7,099 nt of DNA from Spirochaetales bacterium (lineage in GTDB: Bacteria > Spirochaetota > Spirochaetia > DTKZ01). Shown here in pieces: positions 1-4,807 of the stretch; within the stretch, counting starts at the first letter, position 1; each line of letters opens with the position of its first letter. A model generated the notes under the pieces. That model made no database searches and was not told the origin of the DNA. It was given only the letters and a program-made list of their open reading frames with translations. The DNA lies in NCBI GenBank assembly GCA_031280945.1, contig JAITGB010000223.1:1-7099 (forward strand), read 5' to 3'. The position numbers and the translations under genes are program-made.

Positions 1-207
1 GGTAACTGCGGAGCCGGCAATAATGATAACGCCGCGCCCTTTAGCGCACTGGAATGGCCTCTGGATGTTGATGATATGTACAGTGGCGTTTGGTGGCCAT
101 GGCAGTACCCCGGCGACGAATCATCGGGCGTGTACTGGAAACCGGGCAGGTGGGACGACGGTAACGGAGGCCTTGATTCGGACTTTCCCAAGCTCTATTG
201 GGAGTAG
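1..207 (+). CDS. C-terminal fragment of an unrecognised tryptophan-rich protein
   Basis: This is an open frame entering from the left edge and ending at a TAG at 205-207, giving the last 68 residues of a longer protein whose start lies outside the window. The fragment is acidic and unusually aromatic. Seven of 68 residues are tryptophan, including a VWWPWQY cluster, and it ends in LYWE. Glycine, asparagine and aspartate are also common, as in GNNDN and DDGNGG. A strong GC hairpin follows the stop within ten bases, as expected at a gene end. I do not recognise the family. The aromatic, Gly/Asn/Asp-rich composition would suit an exported or carbohydrate-contacting domain, but that is only an inference from composition. 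A longer overlapping frame starting at 23 runs on through the hairpin region and into the WD40 gene, and is treated as spurious. Confidence 0.6.
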   Translation, partial: GNCGAGNNDNAAPFSALEWPLDVDDMYSGVWWPWQYPGDESSGVYWKPGRWDDGNGGLDSDFPKLYWE

Positions 208-214
208 TTCTGCG

Positions 215-235
215 CCGCCGCCCGAAGGGCGGCGG
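215..235 (+). terminator. GC-rich hairpin after the left-edge gene, probable terminator
   Basis: A perfect 9-bp stem pairs 215-223 (CCGCCGCCC) with 227-235 around a GAA loop, starting 8 bases after the stop codon at 207. It is followed by a G run and then TTTGTGT, so the U tract is weak. The position directly after a stop and the high stability support a terminator or 3'-end stabilising role, but a canonical run of T is missing. Confidence 0.5.
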
Positions 236-285
236 GGGGTTTGTGTCTTGGGCGTTTTTCAGGTTTCTGTTTGGCCGTGGGGCTT

Positions 286-320
286 GCCTGCCTCCGGCGC
301 GAAACGCGCCGGAGGCAGGC
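286..320. repeat. 16-bp perfect inverted repeat, AAA loop
   Basis: Arms 286-301 (GCCTGCCTCCGGCGCG) and 305-320 are exact reverse complements around a 3-base AAA loop. It is the strongest hairpin in the window. It sits between the ends of two convergent genes and has no T tract on either side, so it is more likely a repeat or an RNA-stabilising element than a textbook intrinsic terminator. Confidence 0.7.
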
Positions 321-447
321 TGCGCAAGGGATTGGAGGGGTGCGAAGCAGCCGCCGCGAAGCGGCGGCCAGGCCCCGCAAAGCCCGGCTTTGCGCTATTT
401 TGCCGGAGGCAAACAAGCGCAGAGATGCGCCCAATCCCCTTCCCGCC

Positions 448-2283
448 TTACAGCTCCTCCTTCAACCTGCCCCAGAGCTTAATGGTTTTGTCCTCCGACC
501 CCGAAGCGAGCAGCTTGCCGTCTTGACTAAAGGCTACGCACAGGACGGCGCTCGTGTGCCCCATAAAGGATTTACGCTCCCGGCCGCTCGCCGCGTCCCA
601 AATTCTTACGGTTTTATCCCAGGAACCGGACGCGATTAAAGTGTCATCCGGGCTAAAGGCCACGGAACGCACGTAGTGGCTGTGCCCCGAAAGTATTTTG
701 ACGGTGTTTCCGCTCGCCGTGTCCCAGAGGCGTATAGTGTTATCCCAGGAACCGGAGACGAGCTGCTTGCCGTCTGCGCTAAAGGCCACGGACAGGACAA
801 TGCTCAGATGCCCCGCAAGAGTTTTGATTTCATTGCCGGTTTTCACATCCCAGAGCTTAATGGTGTTGTCTTCGGAGCCGGAGGCAAAAGTTGTACTGTC
901 CGGGCTAAAGGCCACAGTCAAAACGGCGTCCTCGTGCCCCTTGTACGAGAGCGCCTCTTTGCCGCTCCCCGCGTCCCACAGCTTAATCGTATGGTCGTCG
1001 GAAGCCGAAGCAAGAAACTTACCGTCAGGGCTGTAGGCCACACACCGGACAACCCCTGAATGGCCGGAGAGCGACAGGATTTCCCGCCCCGTCTCCACGC
1101 TCCAGAGCTTGACGGTTTTATCCCATGAAGCGGAAGCCAGGAACCTCCCGTCAGGACTATAGGCCACCGAAAGAACCGCGCCCGTGTGGCCGGATAACGT
1201 GCGCATCTGCTTCCCCTTGTTGTCCACATCCCAGAGTTTGACAGTCTTGTCGCCCGAAGAAGAAGCCGCGTACTTTCCGGCAGGACTAAAAGCCACGGAA
1301 AGAACCTCCCCGTTGTGGCCGGAAAATTCCCCCTCATTCTCAGCGTCCCAGAGCTTGAGCGTCGCATCCTCCGAAGCGGAGAGAATGCGCCGCCCGTCAG
1401 GGCTAAAAACCGCGGAACGCACATAGTTACTGTGCCCCGACAATGTTTTGACTTCCTGCCCGCTTGCGAAGTCCCACAGCTTGAGACTCCTGTCGCGCGA
1501 AGCCGAAACAATACGCTTGCCGTCGCCGCTAAAAGCCGCCGAAAAAACCCAGTTCGTATGCCCCAAAAGATTTTTCGCCACATTCCCGCTTTCTACATTC
1601 CAGATTTTAACAGTTGAATCATCGGAGGCCGACGCAAGGAATGCGCCGTCAGGACTAAACATGACAGACCGGACACTGCCCGCGTGGCCCTCGAAAGACT
1701 TTAATTCCCTGCTCTTTGAAACGTCCCACAGCTTGATGGTGCTGTCCGCCGAAGCTGAAGCAAGCATCTTTCCGTCAGGACTAAAGGCAACACAGAGTAC
1801 ACTACCCGTGTGCCCCGAAAGCGAACCAACCTCCCGCCCCCGCCTCACATTCCACAGCTTGACTTGAGTATCGGAGGACCCCGATGCCAGTAAATCCCCG
1901 TTCGGACTAAACGCCACCGACTGCACAGCCTCGTTGTGGCCCCGCAGCGTCTTCATTTCCTGCATCAACTCCATATCCCAGAGTATGATTAAATTATCAT
2001 CGGAACCTGAAGCCAGCCGCCTCCCGTCCGGGCTGGGCGCCACAGAATTGATAGCCCCGTTATGGCCCCAAAAAATCTTAATCTCCCGTCCGCGCTCCAC
2101 GTCCCACAGGCGGACAGAATTATCCTCCGCCCCTGAAGCGGCCCTCTTTCCGTCACGACTAAAAACCGCCGAATAGACTGTCCGCGTATGCCCGTTAAAG
2201 GTTGCAAGAGGCTTCTCCTGGGAAAAGAGTACGCCGCCGCACAGGAAAAACGCGCACACCGCAGCCGCACATAGCTTCCGCAT
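448..2283 (-). CDS. Exported 14-repeat WD40 protein, predicted double beta-propeller
   Basis: The product is 611 residues. Residues 1-22 look like a signal peptide: MRK, then a hydrophobic stretch, then VLFSQ before charged residues. Cys15 is preceded by Leu and does not make a good lipobox, so ordinary signal peptidase cleavage and a periplasmic or surface location are inferred. The rest, residues 29-611, is 14 tandem WD40 repeats of about 42 residues. Every one has the GH dipeptide, and nearly all have FSPDG, an S-x-S/D turn and LWD. Fourteen repeats fit two seven-bladed propellers, 29-319 and 320-611. The only clear length irregularities are repeat 7 (39 residues), repeat 8 (43) and the truncated last repeat. 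No enzymatic domain is attached, so a protein-binding scaffold is the likely role and the partner is unknown. ATG at 2283 is preceded by GGAAGGGGGA seven bases upstream. The gene converges on the left-edge gene across a hairpin region. Confidence 0.93.
   Translation of the reverse strand: MRKLCAAAVCAFFLCGGVLFSQEKPLATFNGHTRTVYSAVFSRDGKRAASGAEDNSVRLWDVERGREIKIFWGHNGAINSVAPSPDGRRLASGSDDNLIILWDMELMQEMKTLRGHNEAVQSVAFSPNGDLLASGSSDTQVKLWNVRRGREVGSLSGHTGSVLCVAFSPDGKMLASASADSTIKLWDVSKSRELKSFEGHAGSVRSVMFSPDGAFLASASDDSTVKIWNVESGNVAKNLLGHTNWVFSAAFSGDGKRIVSASRDRSLKLWDFASGQEVKTLSGHSNYVRSAVFSPDGRRILSASEDATLKLWDAENEGEFSGHNGEVLSVAFSPAGKYAASSSGDKTVKLWDVDNKGKQMRTLSGHTGAVLSVAYSPDGRFLASASWDKTVKLWSVETGREILSLSGHSGVVRCVAYSPDGKFLASASDDHTIKLWDAGSGKEALSYKGHEDAVLTVAFSPDSTTFASGSEDNTIKLWDVKTGNEIKTLAGHLSIVLSVAFSADGKQLVSGSWDNTIRLWDTASGNTVKILSGHSHYVRSVAFSPDDTLIASGSWDKTVRIWDAASGRERKSFMGHTSAVLCVAFSQDGKLLASGSEDKTIKLWGRLKEEL
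451..2199 (-). repeat. Tandem WD40-encoding repeats, about 126 bp per unit, 14 units
   Basis: The DNA coding for residues 29-611 of the WD40 protein is a tandem array with a period near 126 bp. On the plus strand, variants of the word CCGTCAGGACTAAAGGC recur at this spacing, for example near 1150, 1275 and 1770. The units are divergent rather than identical, so this is an old protein-level array rather than a recent DNA duplication. A phase change of three bases short and then three bases long falls at units 7 and 8, close to 1326. Confidence 0.85.
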
Positions 2284-2290
2284 AACACAA

Positions 2291-2332
2291 TCCCCCTTCC
2301 CTCATACTATCATATAATTTTATTTTTGAAAA
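2291..2332 (-). promoter_or_regulatory. Candidate promoter and strong ribosome binding site for the WD40 gene
   Basis: The spacer upstream of the WD40 gene is strikingly AT-rich compared with its surroundings. On the minus strand a -10-like TATGAT lies at 2314-2309 and an overlapping TAGTAT at 2309-2304. TTTTCA at 2332-2327 would sit 17 bases from the latter, but no -35 box is convincing. GGAAGGGGGA at 2300-2291 is a good Shine-Dalgarno element, ending seven bases before the ATG. It suggests that the WD40 gene is transcribed separately from coaD. Confidence 0.4.
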
Positions 2333-2379
2333 GAAAGAACCACACAGCCTATATGCTGAGGGCTATCTTGCGCACATAC

Positions 2380-2859
2380 TTATTTTGCGAGCTTTGCCCG
2401 CAAAGCCCCGGCTACAAGGGGAGGCACCATCGAAGAAATGTCCCCGCCGAGCATGGCTATTTCTTTTATGGCGCTTGAACGCAGGACAAAATACTGGGGG
2501 TCTGTGGGTATAAAAATAGTCTCTATGCCTGGTTTGAGGCCCTTGTTGGTCATGGAAAGCTCAAACTCATAGCTAAAGTCCGCAAGGGCGCGTACGCCGC
2601 GTACAATGACCTTCGCGCCCGTCATTTCCGCGTAATCCACAATCAGCCCGTCCCAGAGCGTTACCTTGATGTTTGCGTAGTCACTGACAAGGACGCTCAT
2701 CATGTCCCGGCGTTCTTCCGCGCTAAAGGTATACCGTTTTAACTGGTTCATGGCGACAACAACATCAATCTCGTCCCAGAGTTTCGCGGCCCTGTGGAGA
2801 ATGTTGAGGTGCCCGTTTGTCGGAGGGTCAAATGAACCCGGAAAAAGAACTCGCGTCAT
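2380..2859 (-). CDS. coaD: Phosphopantetheine adenylyltransferase
   Basis: CoaD transfers AMP from ATP to 4'-phosphopantetheine, giving dephospho-CoA and pyrophosphate. This is the penultimate step of coenzyme A synthesis, in the cytoplasm. The 159-residue product is normal family length. It opens with the nucleotidyltransferase signature PGSFDPPTNGH (residues 7-17), where T14-x-G16-H17 is the (T/H)xGH ATP-binding motif. Lys41/Arg42 follow. Then comes VRGVRALADFSYE (86-98), matching the conserved arginine segment that binds substrate and phosphate. YFVLRSSAIKEIAMLGGD near residues 123-140 corresponds to the second ATP-binding motif (ISSTxxR/K type). The start at 2859 gives the usual short lead before PGSFDP. 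No Shine-Dalgarno sequence precedes it. A promoter lies so close that the mRNA is probably nearly leaderless. It is divergent from the HEAT-like gene and is not packed with other CoA genes. Confidence 0.97.
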   Translation of the reverse strand: MTRVLFPGSFDPPTNGHLNILHRAAKLWDEIDVVVAMNQLKRYTFSAEERRDMMSVLVSDYANIKVTLWDGLIVDYAEMTGAKVIVRGVRALADFSYEFELSMTNKGLKPGIETIFIPTDPQYFVLRSSAIKEIAMLGGDISSMVPPLVAGALRAKLAK

Positions 2860-2862
2860 ATA

Positions 2863-2891
2863 TTGTGTGTGTATAGGCGATGTAGTATACT
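2863..2891 (+). promoter_or_regulatory. Probable promoter of the HEAT-like gene, leaderless start
   Basis: A good -10 hexamer TATACT (2886-2891, five of six consensus bases) lies seven bases before the ATG at 2899. TTGTGT (2863-2868) sits 17 bases upstream as a weak -35 box. The predicted start of transcription falls at 2898-2899, on the start codon itself. There is no Shine-Dalgarno sequence, which fits a leaderless mRNA. The element interleaves with the coaD promoter on the other strand. Confidence 0.5.
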
Positions 2892-2899
2892 TGTGTCAA
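2870..2899 (-). promoter_or_regulatory. Probable sigma-70 type promoter of coaD
   Basis: On the minus strand a perfect -35 hexamer TTGACA (2899-2894) is separated by 18 bases from TATACA (2875-2870), which matches TATAAT at four of six positions. Transcription would begin about 2862-2863, some three bases before the coaD ATG at 2859. This agrees with the lack of a Shine-Dalgarno element. The -35 box overlaps the first base of the start codon of the divergent gene. Confidence 0.6.
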
Positions 2900-3621
2900 T
2901 GCCTCGTTTCGCTCTTTCTTTTGCCGCGGGAATCATTCTGATACATATAACAGTTTTTTCCCTGTACGCACAGGAGGCCGCCTCCGGTGAAGACTGGTTT
3001 GTTCCGGGTACACTGCCCGTGCAGGACCAGCTTCTGTACGCCCAGGCAGCCCTGCCGGAGCTTCAGTCCAAGCTGAGCGTTTTGGACACCCTGGGCGGAA
3101 GGGCGCGCTCGGGCGGCATTTCCCCCGCAGACAGAAACATCCTTTTTATCCTGCGCCATATAGCGCTTGAAAGCACAAAGGCCCGCAGCACGGCGGGGAA
3201 AACCCCCGCAAACCGCGATTTTCCCGAAGCCAGGAGAGCTTCCTGCGAAGTTTTGGGTTACATAGGCGGAGAACGCTCCGTTCAGATTCTCCTTGATGTC
3301 CTGCGCTTTGATGATGAACCCATGGTTCTTTCGGATGCCCTTTCCGCCCTCGCAAAGACAGCCTTCTTTATAGACAGCGATATTATCGAAGTTTTAACCC
3401 GCATCCTTGAAAAAAAGATTCTTGTTTCCCATGACGCGCATCTCACCTACGCCTTTATCTTCGCCCTTGACAGGCTCTGTGCTGCTCCGCCGGGCATCAG
3501 GGACGAGAGGATTTTCTTGGGGCTTCTTAAGTTTCTGGACGGGCCTTTTCCCCTGATTATAAAAAACAGGGCAAAACTTATTGTGGAAAAGCTCAAAAAT
3601 TTTGAACGCGGGGAGGAGTAG
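2899..3621 (+). CDS. Exported HEAT-repeat-like helical protein of unknown function
   Basis: The product is 240 residues. Residues 1-25 form a clear signal peptide: MPRF, a hydrophobic core through about residue 22, then an LYAQ cleavage region before an acidic stretch. The mature part is predominantly helical. Residues about 109-138 (EARRASCEVLGYIGG, then VQILLDVLRF) and about 140-172 look like paired HEAT or armadillo-type helices. The C-terminus is basic and helical (IIKNRAKLIVEKLKNF). No catalytic motif is seen, so a periplasmic or envelope scaffold is inferred. ATG 2899 is chosen because it puts the signal peptide at the N-terminus and lies just after a -10 box. A TTG at 2863 would add 12 residues ahead of the signal peptide and is less likely. 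The gene converges on the operon to its right with only four bases between the stops. Confidence 0.82.
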   Translation: MPRFALSFAAGIILIHITVFSLYAQEAASGEDWFVPGTLPVQDQLLYAQAALPELQSKLSVLDTLGGRARSGGISPADRNILFILRHIALESTKARSTAGKTPANRDFPEARRASCEVLGYIGGERSVQILLDVLRFDDEPMVLSDALSALAKTAFFIDSDIIEVLTRILEKKILVSHDAHLTYAFIFALDRLCAAPPGIRDERIFLGLLKFLDGPFPLIIKNRAKLIVEKLKNFERGEE

Positions 3622-3625
3622 GCTT

Positions 3626-4009
3626 TCAGATTTTTATGCTGAGGGTTCTGCGCCAGGAGGCGGCTTTTTCCTTGTCCTCGTACTGGATTTTTTTGCGAAT
3701 CACGATGCTGGAAGGGTCCGCCGCGCCGCCCTGCCGGACTATGCCGAAGTTGCCGTTTCCGAGGTAGGAGAACTTCTCCCCTTCGGCGAGGGGTTCCTTA
3801 CCGAGGAGTTCTTTTGCTATGCAGTCAAAGTGAGCGGGTTCTCCTGTTTCCCTGTGGAGTACCGCGGAGAGTATATCGCGTATGGGGCTGCCGCACAGAG
3901 CGCAGGGAGGGGTTTCCCTTTCGGGCAGGGGTTCTGAGGGCTGGTTTTCGGGCCTGCGGGGATGACGGCGCCTTCTGCGGCGTTTTGAGTTTTCTTTGTT
4001 TTCGCTCAT
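3626..4009 (-). CDS. Arginine-rich small protein with a Cys2-His-Cys zinc-ribbon-like motif
   Basis: The product is 127 residues and the family is not recognised. Residues 9-19 form a very basic tract with six consecutive arginines (10-15), then a Pro/Glu-rich stretch. A likely zinc site follows: C36-x2-C39, then H60-x2-C63. After it comes a short domain with YLGNGNFGIV around residue 82 and a basic C-terminus (IRKKIQYEDKEKAASW). An arginine-rich arm plus a small zinc knuckle suggests nucleic-acid or ribosome binding, which is inference. The ATG at 4009 overlaps the stop of the 50-codon gene before it in an ATGA arrangement, and AAGGA lies about 13 bases upstream. It is the last gene of the operon, and no terminator is visible before the convergent HEAT-like gene. 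Confidence 0.82.
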   Translation of the reverse strand: MSENKENSKRRRRRRHPRRPENQPSEPLPERETPPCALCGSPIRDILSAVLHRETGEPAHFDCIAKELLGKEPLAEGEKFSYLGNGNFGIVRQGGAADPSSIVIRKKIQYEDKEKAASWRRTLSIKI

Positions 4010-4158
4010 GAATACTGGCCGTTCCTTTGCTGCAAGAGTTCGTTCGTCAGAGTCTGGGCAATACGCTGTATAGCCGTTTCCAGATACCGGTTATCATGTA
4101 TCTTTTTTTTGAGTTCCGCAATACGTTTTGGGTCAATTTTGCGGGCCAGCCGTACCAT
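4006..4158 (-). CDS. Small 50-residue basic helical protein
   Basis: This short gene starts with ATG at 4158 and ends with TGA at 4008-4006. The 50-residue product begins MVRLARKIDPKRIAELKKK and ends NGQYS. It is lysine/arginine-rich in the first half and looks fully helical, with a heptad-like spacing of Ile and Leu. Three features argue that it is real. GGGAGGAG (4176-4169) lies ten bases upstream, over the yraN stop. The gap to yraN is seven bases. Its stop forms a 4-base ATGA overlap with the next gene, and the frame fills the otherwise empty 156-base space between the two genes. No family is recognised. It probably acts with the downstream zinc-ribbon-like protein, since translation of the two looks coupled. 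Confidence 0.75.
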   Translation of the reverse strand: MVRLARKIDPKRIAELKKKIHDNRYLETAIQRIAQTLTNELLQQRNGQYS

Positions 4159-4165
4159 GACTCTG

Positions 4166-4558
4166 TTACTCCTCCCTAAAGGCGTCCTTGATGTGGTGAG
4201 CTTCTTTTCCCGCGCCGGGCAAGAAGACTATATCGTAGCGGATATGAAAATCGTCAAATTCGGGATGCTCCATAAGAAAGGCGCGGGACGTTTTGAGGAT
4301 TCTCCGCATTTTTGAGCGGGGAATTCCCTGTTCCATACTCTCTTCGTTAAACGTACTCCATTTTTTGACCTCAGCAAAGATAATTTCATCATTTTTGCGG
4401 ACAATGAGGTCAATTTCGCCTCCCGTGCGGCGGTAATTGCGCTCTATGATGCTGTAGCCCGCTTTTTGCAAGAAAATTTCCGCCTCTTTTTCTCCTTGCC
4501 GGCCTTTTTCCGCCGTGCTTTTCATGTTTTCGGGCCTCCGCGAAAGTGCGGCGTTCAT
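4166..4558 (-). CDS. yraN: YraN/UPF0102 family nuclease-fold protein
   Basis: The 130-residue product matches the UPF0102 (YraN) family, small proteins with a restriction-endonuclease-like fold related to Holliday-junction resolvases. Their cellular role is poorly defined. Visible family marks are KGRQGE (18-23) at the head of the first helix, NYRRTGGEIDLI (41-52) and FAEVKKW (61-67). E48, D50, E63 and K65 would make up the E/D...ExK catalytic cluster. SKMRRILKTSRAFL and the closing IRYDIVF and HHIKDAFRE are also typical. ATG 4558 overlaps the stop of the FlhB-like gene as ATGA and has AGGAAGG (4570-4564) five bases upstream, so it is preferred. ATG at 4525, giving 119 residues, has GGAGG nine bases upstream and matches the usual family N-terminus, so it is a serious alternative. 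Confidence 0.92.
   Translation of the reverse strand: MNAALSRRPENMKSTAEKGRQGEKEAEIFLQKAGYSIIERNYRRTGGEIDLIVRKNDEIIFAEVKKWSTFNEESMEQGIPRSKMRRILKTSRAFLMEHPEFDDFHIRYDIVFLPGAGKEAHHIKDAFREE
4523..4539 (-). promoter_or_regulatory. Alternative internal ribosome binding site and start for yraN
   Basis: Inside the annotated yraN, GGAGG (4539-4535) stands nine bases before an in-frame ATG (4525-4523). Initiation here would give a protein beginning MKSTAEKGRQGE, the usual YraN N-terminus. Either this is the sole start or both starts are used. Confidence 0.5.
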
Positions 4559-4806
4559 GCGAGCCTTCCTGAAACGGCGTGTACGTAGGCGAGCATTTCC
4601 GCCACGATTTCAAAACAGTCTTCGGGTATAAACGAGCCGGGGGACAGGATAAAAAGCTCTTCGGCAAGAAGGGGAAGACTGACTACGGCCACCCCTGCCG
4701 TATGCGCAAGAGCTATGATTTTTTCCGCAATTTCGCCTTTTCCCTTTGCAAGCACAAAGGGCGCGGGCAGATGTGTGTCGTATTTGAGAGCAACTGCTTT
4801 TTCCAT
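4555..4806 (-). CDS. Stand-alone FlhB C-terminal-domain protein (FlhB-like, YlqH type)
   Basis: This 83-residue protein matches the cytoplasmic C-terminal domain of FlhB/EscU/YscU, the substrate-specificity switch of flagellar and type III export. KAVALKYD at residues 3-10 corresponds to the strand just after the autocleavage site in FlhB, usually NPTHYAVALKYD. FVLAKGKGEIAEKII (17-31) matches the next strand and helix, and the closing IPEDCFEIVAEMLAYV matches the last helix. The four transmembrane segments and the NPTH autocleavage motif are both absent, so it cannot act as a complete export gate. Similar stand-alone proteins exist next to rplS-region genes in other bacteria, such as ylqH in Bacillus. 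The ATG lies one base after the upstream stop, and the stop overlaps the yraN start as ATGA. Both suggest translational coupling. Confidence 0.88.
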   Translation of the reverse strand: MEKAVALKYDTHLPAPFVLAKGKGEIAEKIIALAHTAGVAVVSLPLLAEELFILSPGSFIPEDCFEIVAEMLAYVHAVSGRLA

Positions 4807-4807
4807 T

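Larger units (their letters stand above)
208..447. repeat. Gene-free region packed with GC-rich inverted repeats
   Basis: These 240 bases lie between two convergent genes and hold no credible coding frame. At least six hairpins can be read: 215-235 (9 bp, GAA loop), 286-320 (16 bp perfect, AAA loop), 350-368 (8 bp, GAA loop), 376-394 (8 bp, 3-nt loop), 399-413 (6 bp, GGA loop) and 417-430 (5 bp, GAGA loop). The block around 325-335 (AAGGGATTGG) is also nearly complementary to 432-441, so the inner hairpins could be closed by a long outer stem. The words GCCGGAGGC, GCCTCCGGC and GCGAAGC recur within it. It reads like a mosaic of dispersed palindromic intergenic repeats of the REP/BIME type and could also end transcription from both sides. 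Whether copies exist elsewhere in the genome cannot be seen here. Confidence 0.6.

Noticed and set aside
23..639. Plus-strand frames of 94-167 residues across 23-639
   Set aside because: They run through GC hairpins and into the opposite strand of the WD40 gene, and their products are low-complexity Arg/Ala/Pro sequences. The real coding frame at the left edge ends at 207.
918..1583. A 221-residue minus-strand frame and several plus-strand frames inside the WD40 gene
   Set aside because: They repeat with the period of the WD40 array and are mirror frames of it. They show no start signals or recognisable domains.
2345..2366. Possible terminator after coaD (AGCC...GGCT followed by a pyrimidine tract, minus strand)
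   Set aside because: The stem is only four to five bases with a long loop, too weak to annotate.
3593..3605. Palindrome TCAAAAATTTTGA near the end of the HEAT-like gene
   Set aside because: It is a weak AT stem with a one-base centre, lies within the coding region and has no GC stem or following T run, so it is not a credible terminator.
2352..3645. An 11-base word TATGCTGAGGG at 2352-2362 and 3635-3645, near the ends of two genes
   Set aside because: Only two copies were noticed, one inside coding sequence. The similarity fades outside the word except for a loose GCGC, so chance is possible without a genome-wide count.
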